Positions 54,150-64,000 of a stretch of DNA of 64,000 nucleotides are shown one piece after another. The stretch's first letter is position 1. Each line of letters starts with the position of its first letter. Source of the stretch: Castor canadensis (lineage: Eukaryota > Chordata > Mammalia > Rodentia > Castoridae); NCBI RefSeq assembly GCF_047511655.1, contig NC_133387.1:23058353-23122352 (forward strand). The letters are read 5' to 3'. The position numbers and the translations under genes were made by a program. Under the pieces are notes generated by a model. The model searched no databases. It was not told the DNA's origin and saw only the letters and a list, made by a program, of their open reading frames with translations.

Positions 54150-54300
54150 GGTAAAATCTTGGGTTTTGATATTAGACAGACTCTTGCAGGTTCAATCCAC
54201 TTACTAGTCATGCAACCTAATGCAAGTTCTGTAGCCCCTCCACACCTATGCTCCTCACCTGTAAGTTAGGGTTCATGAGAACAAATTCAACATGGAGTTG
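54150..54300 (+). repeat. MIR SINE
   Basis: It follows MIR: 'gggttttgatattagacagac', 'ttcaatccacttactagtcatgcaacc', 'tgctcctcacctgtaagttaggg'. Diverged. Confidence 0.72.
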
Positions 54301-54746
54301 ATTTGTGGCTTCACCAAGCTAAGGTACCTACACCACCACTAAGGTGCCAATGCAGTGAATACACAAGAGGTGGTGGTCAATTACTGCATACCTTTAACAT
54401 GAGAAGCTGTAAGGACAGTAAGGGCACAGTGCAAGGCACAGTCCCACCCACATAAGTCTAGCTGCAAAGGCTTCTTTCCAGCAAATGATTGGGGGTCCAA
54501 AAAGCCTTGGGGAGGGTGCATAGGACTGGTACCCTCAAAAGGGAATAAATTTCCATTTCAGACACTCAACTTCCAAATGCACTGTGTAAAATTGATCTTC
54601 TTGTAAAATACAGCAGAGGACTCCTCTCTCAAGTTTTCCTTCTCTCACTTTATGAAAGAAAAGTACATCTTTTCTCACCCACCAAACCTTACTGCAGTGT
54701 TCTCCCCAGATGCAGAAACCTCAGGGCAACAAACAAAACAGCAATT
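54301..54746. other. Single-copy DNA, nothing recognised
   Basis: No gene or repeat was recognised before the next SINE. Confidence 0.4.
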
Positions 54747-54832
54747 TTTTTTTTTTTTTTTTTGCATGGTACTGGGAATTGAACCCTGGACCTCATGCAT
54801 GCTAGGTGAGTGCTCCACTTTTGGTTTCCATG
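54747..54832 (-). repeat. ID-type SINE monomer
   Basis: A run of 18 T is followed by 'catggtactgggaattgaaccctggacctcatgcatgc' (in pieces) and 'gtgagtgctccac', the reverse of an ID monomer with a long A tail. Confidence 0.92.
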
Positions 54833-55819
54833 GTAAGAAAAGAAGTGATTCCATTTCCTTTTTGAAAGTCATGTGATTGTTCAACTCTTCACTTTTCTCA
54901 AAATTATAGGAGTGCCTAATCAAGTTGTTAACTAAAAATAAATTCTGATGATAGATCATGATGCAATTAGAGCTTGGAAGGATAGAAGAAAGTTAAGGAA
55001 TCAAATAACAGATAAAACAGAACTCCTTCCTCCCACCCTTGTATTTATGTGAACAAAGCCATTCAGTACTCACATCTACAAAAAAAAAAAAAACCAGAAC
55101 AAAAGGAATGCTGAATTCTGTCTCATTCAAGTAATAAGCAATCCTTGCCCATTGGTACTTGACCTAATTCATCTCATGAAAAGATACATTCAATTTCTTA
55201 ATTATTTCTCAAAATTTATATTTGTTGTTTTGCTCAATAGCACATTAGTAATAAATGCAAAAACATCTCAATCCAGAAGAAATGTGTTCAACAGTTAGGG
55301 ATTTATGATCACAGGAAATAAGATTTAATTTCCTAAGCATGTTTGTGTTGCTGGGAAGAATGAGAGGATGATCAATAAAACATTTTTAAAGGCAAAATAG
55401 AAAGAAATAGAACAGAAAAATGAGTTCAAAAAGAAAAAATGCCAGGCTTCAAATTTTTAAAGAAATCATATGCACACTTTTTAATAAATAGTATGAAATC
55501 ACTAAGGTATTTAGATTGCATTGAGTTTTTTAAAGTAGCATAGCCATTTTATTTTTTAAATGAAAAGATTTCAAACATGTTGAAAATCATCTTCTACAGT
55601 TATTTCAATTTATTTTGAAAATGTTCATAAGGTGTGCTACAAGACATATCATTTTTCAATATTCTTTTAAGTTAAAGGATATAAAGACCACTGAGATAGA
55701 TGATAGCCATCACTTCCAAAGAAACTATCTACAAATCAGCATGATCGATTCTGCTGCTCTCTCTCTTCTTCCCCTTCTATGCAAGAAGCATAAAGATCCT
55801 ATTCAATAAAAAGAAGGAC
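54833..55819. other. AT-rich DNA, nothing recognised
   Basis: Strongly AT-rich single-copy sequence (especially 55180-55620). No gene or named repeat was recognised. It could include an old L1 flank or a conserved AT-rich element. Confidence 0.4.
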
Positions 55820-56560
55820 CTGGGATGCTTGAGATTCCAGCAAGATAGGAACAAAAATAACCTAAAAGTAAGGGGGATTCCCAGGTGCTGGGAGCCAAGT
55901 GGGAAAGGAGATCTGTAAAAGCACAATTCACCTCTGCCCTGATTAATCCAAGACAGATAATCTGCCCTAGTGATCTCAGCACCCAGGAGCTACCTCTACC
56001 CAAGTATAGGAAACCAGACTTTGTAAAGCAAAGAGCTGCCACTAAGGTTCCAACATAAGGACAGAATTCCCAGAGACTTGGGTTTAACAGTGGACGGATT
56101 AGACAAATGCATTTCCTAACAAGGCGACTGCAAGGAAAGGTACCTGCTCCTTCCAGGTTTATCAGAGAATCTCCCCTAAGAATTCTAGACACTAGATCTA
56201 TAGCTGGGGGTTGGAATTATATTCCCTGTGGAGCTGGGAGCCCCAAGTAGAGAAATTCATATAAAATTGGTTCTACAGGAAGAAGAGATAGGAAAATTAG
56301 GAAATCAGGAAGAAGCCAATGCAAAACCACCATACTCATAACCCCAGATAAAGCCCCACTGAAGATGAAAGATCACAATCCAAAGTTACAGGGAAATACC
56401 CACCATGAGCAAAAGCCAGTAGACAAAACAAATGAGTGTTAGAGCCCCAAAACTTTGAGATAAGAGAAAAGTTGAAAGAGACTATAAAATAAGAATGCTT
56501 ACAATAATTAGTCACAAAAGAAAGAAATAAAAGTGGAAAGAAAGAAGAATGACTGGTCTG
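55820..56560 (+). mobile_element. Old L1 (L1M-type) 5' region
   Basis: The end of the segment, 'gagactataaaataagaatgcttac' and 'gaaagaaataaaag' (56480-56540), follows the 5' UTR of old L1M elements just before ORF1, and the part before it is consistent. No ORF1 follows, so the copy is a fragment. Confidence 0.5.
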
Positions 56561-57029
56561 GGAAAAGAGTCCCAGAAAAACTCAAGCTGGGTGACAGGAA
56601 GTGCCTCTAATGCAATGTTGAACCCACAGTCAGGTGGAGCCCCAGCAGGTCTAGAAAATGTGCAGCCAGGCAAATGGAAAGCCAGAATGCTGTGAGTCTG
56701 TCAGGCTGTGTCCTCATCACAGTCTATCCCAATGCTGTCCCCAGGGAACATTGTCACACCACACCTGGGAGCAAAGCCTGGTTCAGTCAAGTGCTGCCTT
56801 CCACGAGCTGCCTTGGCTGTTTGCAGACTCCATAGGAAAATCACCTGGCGTGATTTTGCCAATGTCTTTTTAAGATCAGTCATGGGGCACCCATCAGTTT
56901 TCACCAGAGGGCACCATGGTGCAGAGCCAACAAAACACCAAAACAGAAAATTTCTGCCCTGCATGGTCTGCAGAAGTGTCACGAATGCAAGATGTCATGG
57001 GGAAATCCACAGATGCACTAGAGGGCTAT
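56561..57029. other. Sequence not recognised
   Basis: This lies between the old L1 and the LTR. It contains a CTCF-like word, listed separately. It may be part of an unidentified repeat, because it abuts the LTR downstream side, but it has no primer-binding-site sequence. Confidence 0.4.
56902..56915 (+). promoter_or_regulatory. CTCF-like binding site
   Basis: The plus strand reads CACCAGAGGGCACC, matching the CTCF core CCASYAGRGGGC except for the first base. Orientation is opposite to the sites at 44.6, 47.0 and 48.7 kb. Confidence 0.4.
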
Positions 57030-57650
57030 CGCTGTCAGAACACTCTTAAGAATAAAAGGCTGGAGCACTGCAGTTGCAGGCAAGAAGAAAGCTTTATTGA
57101 TAGAAAAAGACGGAGCGGAGAGACACACAGTGGGATCTAGAAACCAGGTGCCCCCTGAGCCTGGGAGGGCTGAGGTATTTATATATGTAAGGCTTCCACC
57201 GGAACACAAAGAAAGGATGTGGAGTGGTCCTATAGATCTGTTCTTGGCGCACCCAGGGCTTTCTGTACTTTCTGCTTTTTCTCAGGCTATGGAGATTTCT
57301 GCATTTTTCAGCTGTCATTGGGGCTGATTTATGTTATGGAACTGCTGCAGAAGAAAGTCATATACTGGTAGGATGGTCAGACAAGAAGGGGCCTTGTGGG
57401 GAGGAGTCATCTGAAAACTGTGTTTCCCATGAAAGGAAGCAGAGGCTCTGAAGGGAGAAGTAACTTTCACCAGGCAGCTGAAGAGTGTGGATGGAAGGAG
57501 GTGTCGAGTCCCCAGCATAGCTGGCTGAGATCAAGCCCCTTCTCCTCCACCAGGCCACCATCTAAGAGCTGGTGGCGTGAGGTAGACAAGATTACCTTAT
57601 GTGGTTGTAGACGCATGTAATGCTTTGGCTTGTTTTTCAAAATACTGTCT
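57030..57650 (-). mobile_element. Endogenous retrovirus LTR, minus strand
   Basis: On the minus strand there is a TATA box (ATATATAAATA, 57186-57176) and, about 85 bp downstream, a polyadenylation signal AATAAA (57098-57093) in 'caataaagctttcttcttgcc' (in pieces), followed by a short U5-like part ending near 57033 in ..ACA. This TATA to poly(A) spacing is typical of a retroviral U3-R-U5. No primer-binding site or gag sequence follows, so it is a solo or partial LTR. The 5' boundary is uncertain and no target duplication was found. Family not identified. Confidence 0.6.
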
Positions 57651-58351
57651 ACAGAGGAAAAGCTGAAAAATTTTGCTAAGATTTTATTGCAAGTTGCATT
57701 CTAGTAAAAGAATCAATGGTAAAACTTCAAGCAAGAACCCCCTAGGAATGAAAAGAGACAAGATTTGAGCATCCCCTCCAGACCTCAGCCCGCACTTAGG
57801 CCACCCCATCCAGCTTCTCCATAAGCTAGCGATAGTGACAAAGCAAAACCTCAGAGGAGAAGAGCCAGCCAGACAGCCTGCAGCAAGCCCACGGATGATC
57901 TGGGAAAGAACAAGGCTAATTTAGACTCTGAACGTGACTCAGAGCCACAGGGAACAGCTGTCTCCCTGCCAGCCCCTCCTCTGCTCCTGCCCTAACTATC
58001 AATCACTCCCCCAGGGCGCTTCCAAAGTACTTCCTGCCCAACCCCCCCCCCTCTTGCCACACCACAGGACCACTGGTTCCTGCATTCAGGAGCAGTCCTG
58101 TCTGTCCTGGTGACACTTCTGTGTGGGCTCACCAGTTACACATTTTAATATGCCACCAGTATTGCAAACAAGATGCTAACTAAGGCTTGTTCCCTAGAGA
58201 CAACCAGGATGACCTTCACACTTGAGGACACAGAGGCAGGCCCAACCTGTGCCAATGAGGGGTCTGCACTGAACATTCAACTGGCCCAAAACTAAATTTG
58301 AAGGGCAGTGACTTGAGGCTGAAGGACAGTTGGTCCTCCCAGCAAGAGCAA
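57651..58351. other. Single-copy DNA, nothing recognised
   Basis: No gene or repeat was recognised apart from a C10 run near 58044. Confidence 0.45.
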
Positions 58352-58545
58352 AAAGAGCCCAGGCACTGACACCAGACAGACCTGGATCCTGGCTCTGCCA
58401 CTTTCTGATCATGTGACTGCAGGTAAATTACGCAACCACTCCAGACCCCTGGCTGTTCACCTATACAAGATAACAGCTACCCCAAGGGTTCCTGGGAGGA
58501 CTAAATGAGAGAGTTTGCATAAAATCCCTGGTGCAGGGCAAAGTT
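58352..58545 (+). repeat. MIR SINE
   Basis: Clear MIR text: 'cagacagacctggatcctggctctgccac', 'tcatgtgactgcaggtaaattac', 'ggttcctgggaggactaaatgag' and 'ccctggtgcagggc'. It is cut at its 3' end by the retrocopy that follows. Confidence 0.9.
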
Positions 58546-59325
58546 TCACATCTGTAGAGGCCGAGCTGCCTCGCATCTAGATGCCACATGGAAGCTGAAG
58601 TCATACTTCCTGCATGGCCCCTCTGGCCAGCTGGGCCTCTCAGATGAGAGCTGCGCCCAGGCCAGCACCCACAGCGCAGCTGCCTGCAGCAACCCCAGCT
58701 TCACCTGCGGCTGCACAACGGCAGCCAGAGCTGATGACCCAGTGGCAACCACCACCTTTGGCTTGGCTATGGGCTCTACTGTTGCACACACACTGGGTCA
58801 CACCATCACTGGGGGCATCCATGGAGGGGGAAATGCTGAGAGCTCCAGACCTGACGTCACTTGTCAGGAGCCCCAGGGAAGCCAGTCAGCACAACAGCAG
58901 CAGCAGCGTGGTGGCCCTTGCCTTTATCAGATAAAACAGTTTTCAGAGTATACCTAGAATCAGGGTGACAATAAACTCTGTGAGGGCTTTATGAGGTGCT
59001 GAAACAATGCATGACTGCAAATGGATTAGCCTAACCAAGAAGTTCAGGTTGAAGAAATGGACAATCGCCTCTGATGACCGAGTTAATTTAACATAGAAAC
59101 GTAATTAATAGTGAAAGTGCAGAGTGTAAAGCCAGAAGTTAAACCTCTCCTGATTAATACCTTCATTGTCCCAGAGCAGGCATGGAAGGAGTGCTACTGT
59201 GACTATTACCTGGATGGAGCTGCCAAGGTTTGTGTGGCCTCCTGAACCCAGCTGTTTTGACATTACTTTGCATTAATTAGAATAAAGTGACTTTCTTCCA
59301 AAAAATAAAAAATTAAATAAAATTG
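58546..59325 (+). pseudogene. CHCHD2: CHCHD2 processed pseudogene
   Basis: This is an intronless copy of the mRNA for CHCHD2, a twin CX9C protein of the mitochondrial intermembrane space that also acts in the nucleus. The coding part runs from an ATG at 58581 to the position of the original stop at 59032-59034. Recognisable pieces are 'MRAAPRPAP' (about 58646), 'HTLGHTITGG' and 'PCLYQIKQF'. A one-base loss at about 58743 shifts the frame, a TAG lies at 58955-58957, a conserved CX9C cysteine has become Tyr, and another base is lost near 58992. The 3' UTR follows the parent ('gcattaattagaataaag') to a decayed A-rich tail at about 59300-59325. With these lesions it cannot make the protein. No clear target duplication was found. 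Confidence 0.93.
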
Positions 59326-61590
59326 CCTATGCAGTCTCTACACATAGTGCAAACCTGGCAAATGCTAATTCCCTTCTCTTCTCTTCCCCTCTTCCCCACT
59401 GGCCAGGAACCAGTGAGGATTTACAGAAATTTGAGGAGGAAAGCCTGGAGACCTGCAGGTGGATTGGGCCAGGCAGCTCAAAGAAGGAACAGCAGTTACC
59501 AGGGTGGTAGTTCATTTCATCAAGGTGGGGCAGGGGCCTGGAATTCCAGCTCCCCTTCTCCAACCTTTATCCACTTAGCTCGGGTGTGTCTGTCTGCTTT
59601 CTGCAAATTGACCTACGTGAATGTCAAGGCCAATGCTGCCCTAAGAGAAGGCAGTTAACTCAGCTTTAGCTCCAAGCCTGCTAAGGAGGCCCTCGCCTTT
59701 GACCAAAATCCTTGCCCAAATCCTGGCCCCTGCAGCACAGGCCCTGGGTCTGGGGCTCTGAGCCTTCTTTTGTGTTCCACAGCTCAAGTTTGTGTTCTAG
59801 GATCTGCCACCATGGATCTGGCCCTGCCCATCTCCAGCTGAACCTGGACACTCTTTCAGGCTCCCACCCCGTCCTGTCCCATCCTGCCCGCGCCCCATCC
59901 CCATCCCCACCCTGTCTCCCTGACTTCTCTGTTTGACTCCAGACCTGCCTGGCTTTAGGTCTTCATCCTAGCTGCCTAGATGCCCCGCCCTCATTTCTTC
60001 CCAGATTGATCTGATTCTACTCTGAGTCCCAGCATCTCCCAAACTAATAAGAACCCAATGGTGACCTCTGCAGAGAGCTAGGAGTTCATGGAATGACCAA
60101 GACGAAGCTCCAAGTTCTCTCCTGTAAGGAACAGCATAAGCCAAAACAATTACTCTGGAGGCAATTTGTCAAGCTCTACAAAAGCCGAGCATGTGTGACC
60201 CCATCACCGAGAAGATCCATTGGTATCGACCAGGGTAGCCTAGTCAGTGACAATGCAGTTAAGAACAACTCATGAATATCAGTAGCTGGAGACAACCAAG
60301 GTCCATTCCCCCCTCATGCTGCTTGTCCCAGCTCTGCAGGGGTGTCTTCACATTGTCCCCACTTACAGAGTCTCCTTCTCTGCAACTTCAGCAGCCACTA
60401 CAGTAGGGAGGACAAGGCAACTTGCCCACAGGCTCTGGGAAGCTTCAAATGCTTGCACTTATTGGCCAGAGCAAGCACACAGATACTTTATCTTCTAGGG
60501 AAAATGGGGTGCAATCCTAGGGTGCAACCATAGGTTGCCCAGCCAGCAAGCTTACTGGCACTGGGGAGACTTCCCCGCTCTCAGCTGGAAGGACAGCGCC
60601 CGAGCTCAGTCACTTGGACCTGAATCTTCCTCCCCCAGCAGAGTGGGAAGCCACAAGGTCCCTAGATAATCTGGTAAAGCCAGTACCCAAGTGCAGACAG
60701 CCCACCCCAAGCATGCAGTGTTCCCCTCTAATGAAGCCACAGTCTTATACTTTCCTTACAAACAGGGAGCCTAACAGCCCCAAGGAGCCTTCCACCGAAA
60801 TGCCCTCCTAGCTCTGACTACGGGTTGCATGGCATACCTCTCCAAGAGGTGGCCCAAGAGAAACCGCTCACATCTCTGTCCTGCTGAGCCTGCTCTTGTT
60901 ACTCCCCCATCTCTTTTTTTAATGTCTATTTCCTTATGCACATCTATAGTACTGTGAAAGTCACTCAACTCCCTGCATGATCAGTGCCAGACCTGAGGGG
61001 CACTTAGCACAACACTCAGGAGAATGAGAAATATGGCAAATGCTAATGAGTCTGACAGTCCCCACTGCCTAACGCCCCACTGTGAACACCCAGTTCTCCA
61101 GCCTTCAGTCCGGTTCCTTATGCATGTCCCACAGCTGCTCTGGCTCCAGTACCATAGCCAGGGACTCAGCCTCAGAGTCCCCCTCCTCAGGCACTGATCC
61201 ATGTTCCAGACAGGCCACAAAGGCTCAAGGGTAAGACATGGTATATTTCTTCCTCGTGCTATGTATCTGTCTCAGTCTGGCTCCATCATGGGGTTTGGCT
61301 CCATGCCATTCTCACTCCTAGGAGCTGCTGATGGAGCCTCACCAAGGGGAGCAATGTCGGTCATGGGACAGGAAGAAAAAGAGGAGGAAGCACACCGTAG
61401 GTCCTAAAAGCATTCAGGCATGAGTGGCCTATGTGCCACTTCCACATCTATCTCATTGAGCACAGAAGTCATATGGCTGGGTCTGATTGAGGGGACAGGG
61501 AGTGCCATTGGGTCTTGTGGTCTGGAAAAGGAAAGATGGAGAGATACAGTTTGGGTCAGGAGGACTCCGTTACAGGCAGGTGGGAGGAGT
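59326..61590. other. Single-copy DNA, nothing recognised
   Basis: About 2.3 kb holds no recognised gene or repeat. Open frames of 60-111 codons on both strands overlap and lack family features. Confidence 0.45.
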
Positions 61591-61713
61591 GTTGTTGTTT
61601 TGTTTGTTTGGACAGCGTCTCACTGTGTTACTCAGGTTGGCCCCAAACTTGCAATCTTCCTGCCTTAGCCTCCAGAGTGCTGGGATTACAGGCATGTGCC
61701 ACCACACCTGGCT
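61591..61713 (-). repeat. B1 SINE monomer
   Basis: Reverse B1: 'gtctcactgtgttactcaggttggccccaaacttgc' (in pieces), 'gtgctgggattacaggcatgtgccaccac'. It is well preserved. Confidence 0.93.
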
Positions 61714-61903
61714 CCCAAGCATAGCTTTTGATACATAGTCTGTAATAGCCAAAAACAAAAAAAAGAGGTGGGATGATCTAAGTGTATTTTATTGGGAGAA
61801 CATATTTTTGTAATTGTCATCTTCTTAAATAATAAGACATTTTTTTCCAAAAGTGCAAATGAAAAACTGAAGCTATAAGCATCCACATAGCTAAACCCTT
61901 TTT

Positions 61904-62000
61904 GTTTTCTATTTATTTACCTTGGGTAGTGCTGGCAATCAAATCCAGGACCTTATACATGCTAGGAAAGCCCTCTACCAGTGAGCTACACCCCAGCTCA
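61904..62000 (-). repeat. ID-type SINE monomer
   Basis: Reverse ID: 'gtgctggcaatcaaatccaggaccttatacatgctagg' (in pieces), 'ctctaccagtgagctacacccc'. Confidence 0.9.
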
Positions 62001-62504
62001 ACACGGCTAAAGCTTAGAAATATAAAATTGAGTAAAAAGGTCCATTTGTAAAACGCAACATGGTGCTATTTCTGTAAATTTTTAGACATATGTACTACTC
62101 TGAAGTACTGGTTGTGATGGTATCTATGACCATTGAGTAAAACAAGCAGGACTCCCGAGTCTAATCAGAAAAGAGCCTATTCACGGTCCTTTAAATTTAT
62201 TTAGTTAGGCATGTCTTTACCTCACCCCCCCCAAAATGAACTTTAGGCAGTTCTAGCCAATACATAATGTCTCTGGTCACGTAATAATGTCTTAGTGCAT
62301 TCAGGATGATTTCAGTTTTTCTTTGGTTACTCCTTTCAGCAGTTATTATCATAATACCACATACTAAACCTCCCAAAGGTAATTTCTGTGAGCTCTGGGA
62401 GAAAGAAAATGGGCAGCTACTTCTAGCTCACAAGTCTAGGAGTCACCTGGATGGCTTTGGGGTTTTTATTTGGTTTCTGGGTTGGTTGGATGGATGGTTT
62501 GGGT
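62001..62504. other. Single-copy AT-rich DNA
   Basis: No gene or repeat family was recognised. A GGTTT-rich low-complexity run (62460-62525) leads into the next SINEs. Confidence 0.4.
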
Positions 62505-62930
62505 TTGGTTTTTCTTGGTTTGGTGATTGAACCTAGGGCCTTTTCCACATACTCTACCACTTGAGTCACACCCCTAGTCCTTTTCTTTTATATTTGTTTT
62601 TAGCAAGAGCCTCAATGCTACCTTTGCCTGGGCTGACCTCAATTTTTTGGGGGAGTGGGACTGGGATTTGAACTCAAGGCTTCACACTTACAAAGCAGGT
62701 GCTCTACCACTTGAGCCACACTTCCAGTCCATTATGCTCTGGTTATTTTGGAGATGGGAACTGGAACTATTTGCCCAGACTGGCCTCAAACCATGATCCT
62801 CCTGATCTCATCCTCCCAAGTAGCTAGGATTACGGACATGAGCCACTGTGTCCAGCTGGCCTCAAACTTTTGATCCTCCTTCCTCCAACTCCTGAGTAAC
62901 TGAGATTACAGGCATCACTACCACTACTGG
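62505..62930 (-). repeat. SINE cluster: ID monomer plus B1-dID with extra B1 piece
   Basis: In reverse: a first ID monomer (62520-62580, 'gattgaacctagggcc', 'ccacttgagtcacaccc') with a partial B1 (62605-62640) is interrupted at about 62641 by a second SINE. The second has an ID monomer ('gatttgaactcaaggcttcacac', 'ccacttgagccacac', 62665-62725), a variant middle part and a B1 monomer ending 'aggattacggacatgagccactgtg' (62826-62850). The B1 of the first SINE then resumes ('ggcctcaaacttttgatcctcc' to 'gagattacaggcatcac'). This reads as one B1-dID inserted into another. Confidence 0.82.
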
Positions 62931-64000
62931 CTAGCTAGATGACTTTGTGGTTTGCTTAGGCTTGGCTCTAGGTGTTCATTGTTAAGGGACTGAAGTCTAC
63001 CAGGTCACGGTCTCACGGTGTTGGCAGAAATGCAAGAAGAAAGCCCTCCGTCAAGCACAATGCAAGCCTCTACTCACGTGGCACCAGCTGACATCCCATT
63101 GGTAAGTTACCCAGCAGCCCAACAGTCTGGGCGTGGGGAAGTCCACTCTGCCATCGTGGGTGATGAGCGGAGGGAATATTCACAAAATCCCAAGCCACTC
63201 TCCCACTGTGCAAACAAGCCTTCCAGTAGAGGAAAAGGCTGGCTTCTCCTTCCTTCTTTATGTGGTACTTTTGCCCCTCCTCCCCCACCTTCCTGACCCC
63301 TCCAGGTCACAGAAGAGAGGGGGGAGACAAAAGGTGCATGAGAGCTCTTACTGGACCAGCAGAAGCATCACGGTCTCCGGACCATGAGATGGTGGAAGGT
63401 GTCTCTTGTGAACACTTCCATAGGTTCGCCAGGTTCACCAGGGTCTCCAGGTCTTCAGAGTTCCGGGATCCTGACGACCACCAATGCATGTCCTACATGG
63501 CTGGCCACAGCCCTGGGCATCTGAAAGGGCCGGTAGCCCCCAAAGAAGCCACCTCCCCTCTCTAAACTTCAAAGCAGGTGGCCAGCCAGTGACCACCCTT
63601 TGTGTCTCTCCAGTGAGGGTCTGACTGCAGCCCTGATCACTCCTAAGGGCAGAGGAGGTTCATCGTGTTTGGAGCGGGAGCTAGCCCCCCACCCCTTCCT
63701 TTGGTCCCCTTTGGTGCATGTGACTTAGAGCCACTTACCACAGCTGACGTAAGAGCGCCTCCAAGCTCAAAGCCTGACGCACGTGTTCTCTGGTGGTGAT
63801 TGAGGGTTACTGGTTCTGCAGCCGCTCCTCTAGTAAATCCCTGGACAGGGACACAACCTTTGTTTATCCTCTGGATGCCACAATGGAAGCTTCCACTTGA
63901 CCTAGCATACCTGGACACACACACACCTGTGTAGTAATAGTATAAACCCTCAGCATAGTTGCTATGCCCTGGGAGGGAGGAGGCGAGGAAAGGGCGCAGA
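62931..64000. other. Single-copy DNA to the window end, nothing recognised
   Basis: No gene, repeat family or RNA gene was recognised. Overlapping open frames of 60-101 codons lie on both strands, and a short CACACACAC run is at 63917-63925. Confidence 0.45.

Noticed and set aside
59034-59300. AT-rich stretch with TTAATT words that looked like a conserved regulatory element
   Set aside because: It is the 3' UTR of the CHCHD2 retrocopy.
1-64000. CRISPR arrays, operons, phage, plasmid or bacterial insertion sequences
   Set aside because: All repeat content is mammalian (L1, L2, L3, MIR, B1/ID, MaLR, ERV). No spaced direct-repeat array or bacterial-type coding density exists.
1-64000. tRNA, rRNA, U6 or 7SK gene copies
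   Set aside because: None of their hallmark sequences were seen. tRNA-like similarity is limited to the ID and MIR SINE heads.

Overview
This is mammalian nuclear DNA, most likely from a rodent of the beaver lineage (Castor or a close relative). The evidence is the SINE set. The commonest repeats are B1-type monomers, and B1 monomers fused to an ID-type tRNA-like monomer whose 3' part reads 'gctggtggagtggctcaagtgg' (in pieces) through 'gagttcaa..ccccagtaccaccaaa'. B1-dID dimers of this kind are known from beavers, squirrels and relatives, and this ID wording is the one I associate with Castor. The species assignment is inference from memory, not a search result.

I found no protein-coding exon, no tRNA, rRNA or snRNA gene, and no bacterial-type element. 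The window reads as intergenic or deep-intronic DNA. Its open frames are short and lie in microsatellites, SINEs and LINEs or in unremarkable sequence. The only recognisable host-gene sequence is a dead retrocopy of CHCHD2 at about 58.5-59.3 kb, which has a frameshift, an internal stop and a degraded poly(A) tail.

Layout. 1-10 kb: mostly single-copy DNA with scattered MIR, L2 and B1-dID copies and two candidate conserved regulatory blocks (60-375 and 2050-2400). 10.2-12.2 kb: an L2 end, then a 5'-truncated L1 with a 15-bp target duplication. 12.2-17.1 kb: mainly single-copy, with an abutting CRE/AP-1 site pair at 13.45 kb. 17.2-18.8 kb: a nest in which an ancient L2 is split by a MaLR LTR, itself split by a retroviral solo LTR with a triplicated 34-bp U3 repeat. 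20.8-21.8 kb: a second recent L1, minus strand, with perfect flanking duplications. 22.3-39.1 kb: an AT-rich region of overlapping old L1 fragments, punctuated by younger SINEs, one MaLR LTR and long purine tracts. 39-50 kb: richer in GC, poor in repeats, with L2 and MIR relics and sites matching the CTCF core. 50-57 kb: a second MaLR pair member, a motif-dense candidate conserved block (50.93-51.40 kb), a CR1/L3-type LINE relic, old L1 sequence and a minus-strand retroviral LTR. 58-64 kb: the CHCHD2 retrocopy, then single-copy DNA and a minus-strand SINE cluster.

Because there are no active genes here, the elements do not form a pathway. What can be read is an insertion history (L2, MIR and L3 oldest, then old L1 and MaLR, then B1-dID, retroviral LTRs and the young L1 copies) and a small set of candidate regulatory sites. 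I do not see an undescribed biological system. The items best worth testing are the motif-dense single-copy blocks, the CTCF-like sites and the coexistence of several different L1 3' UTR types.
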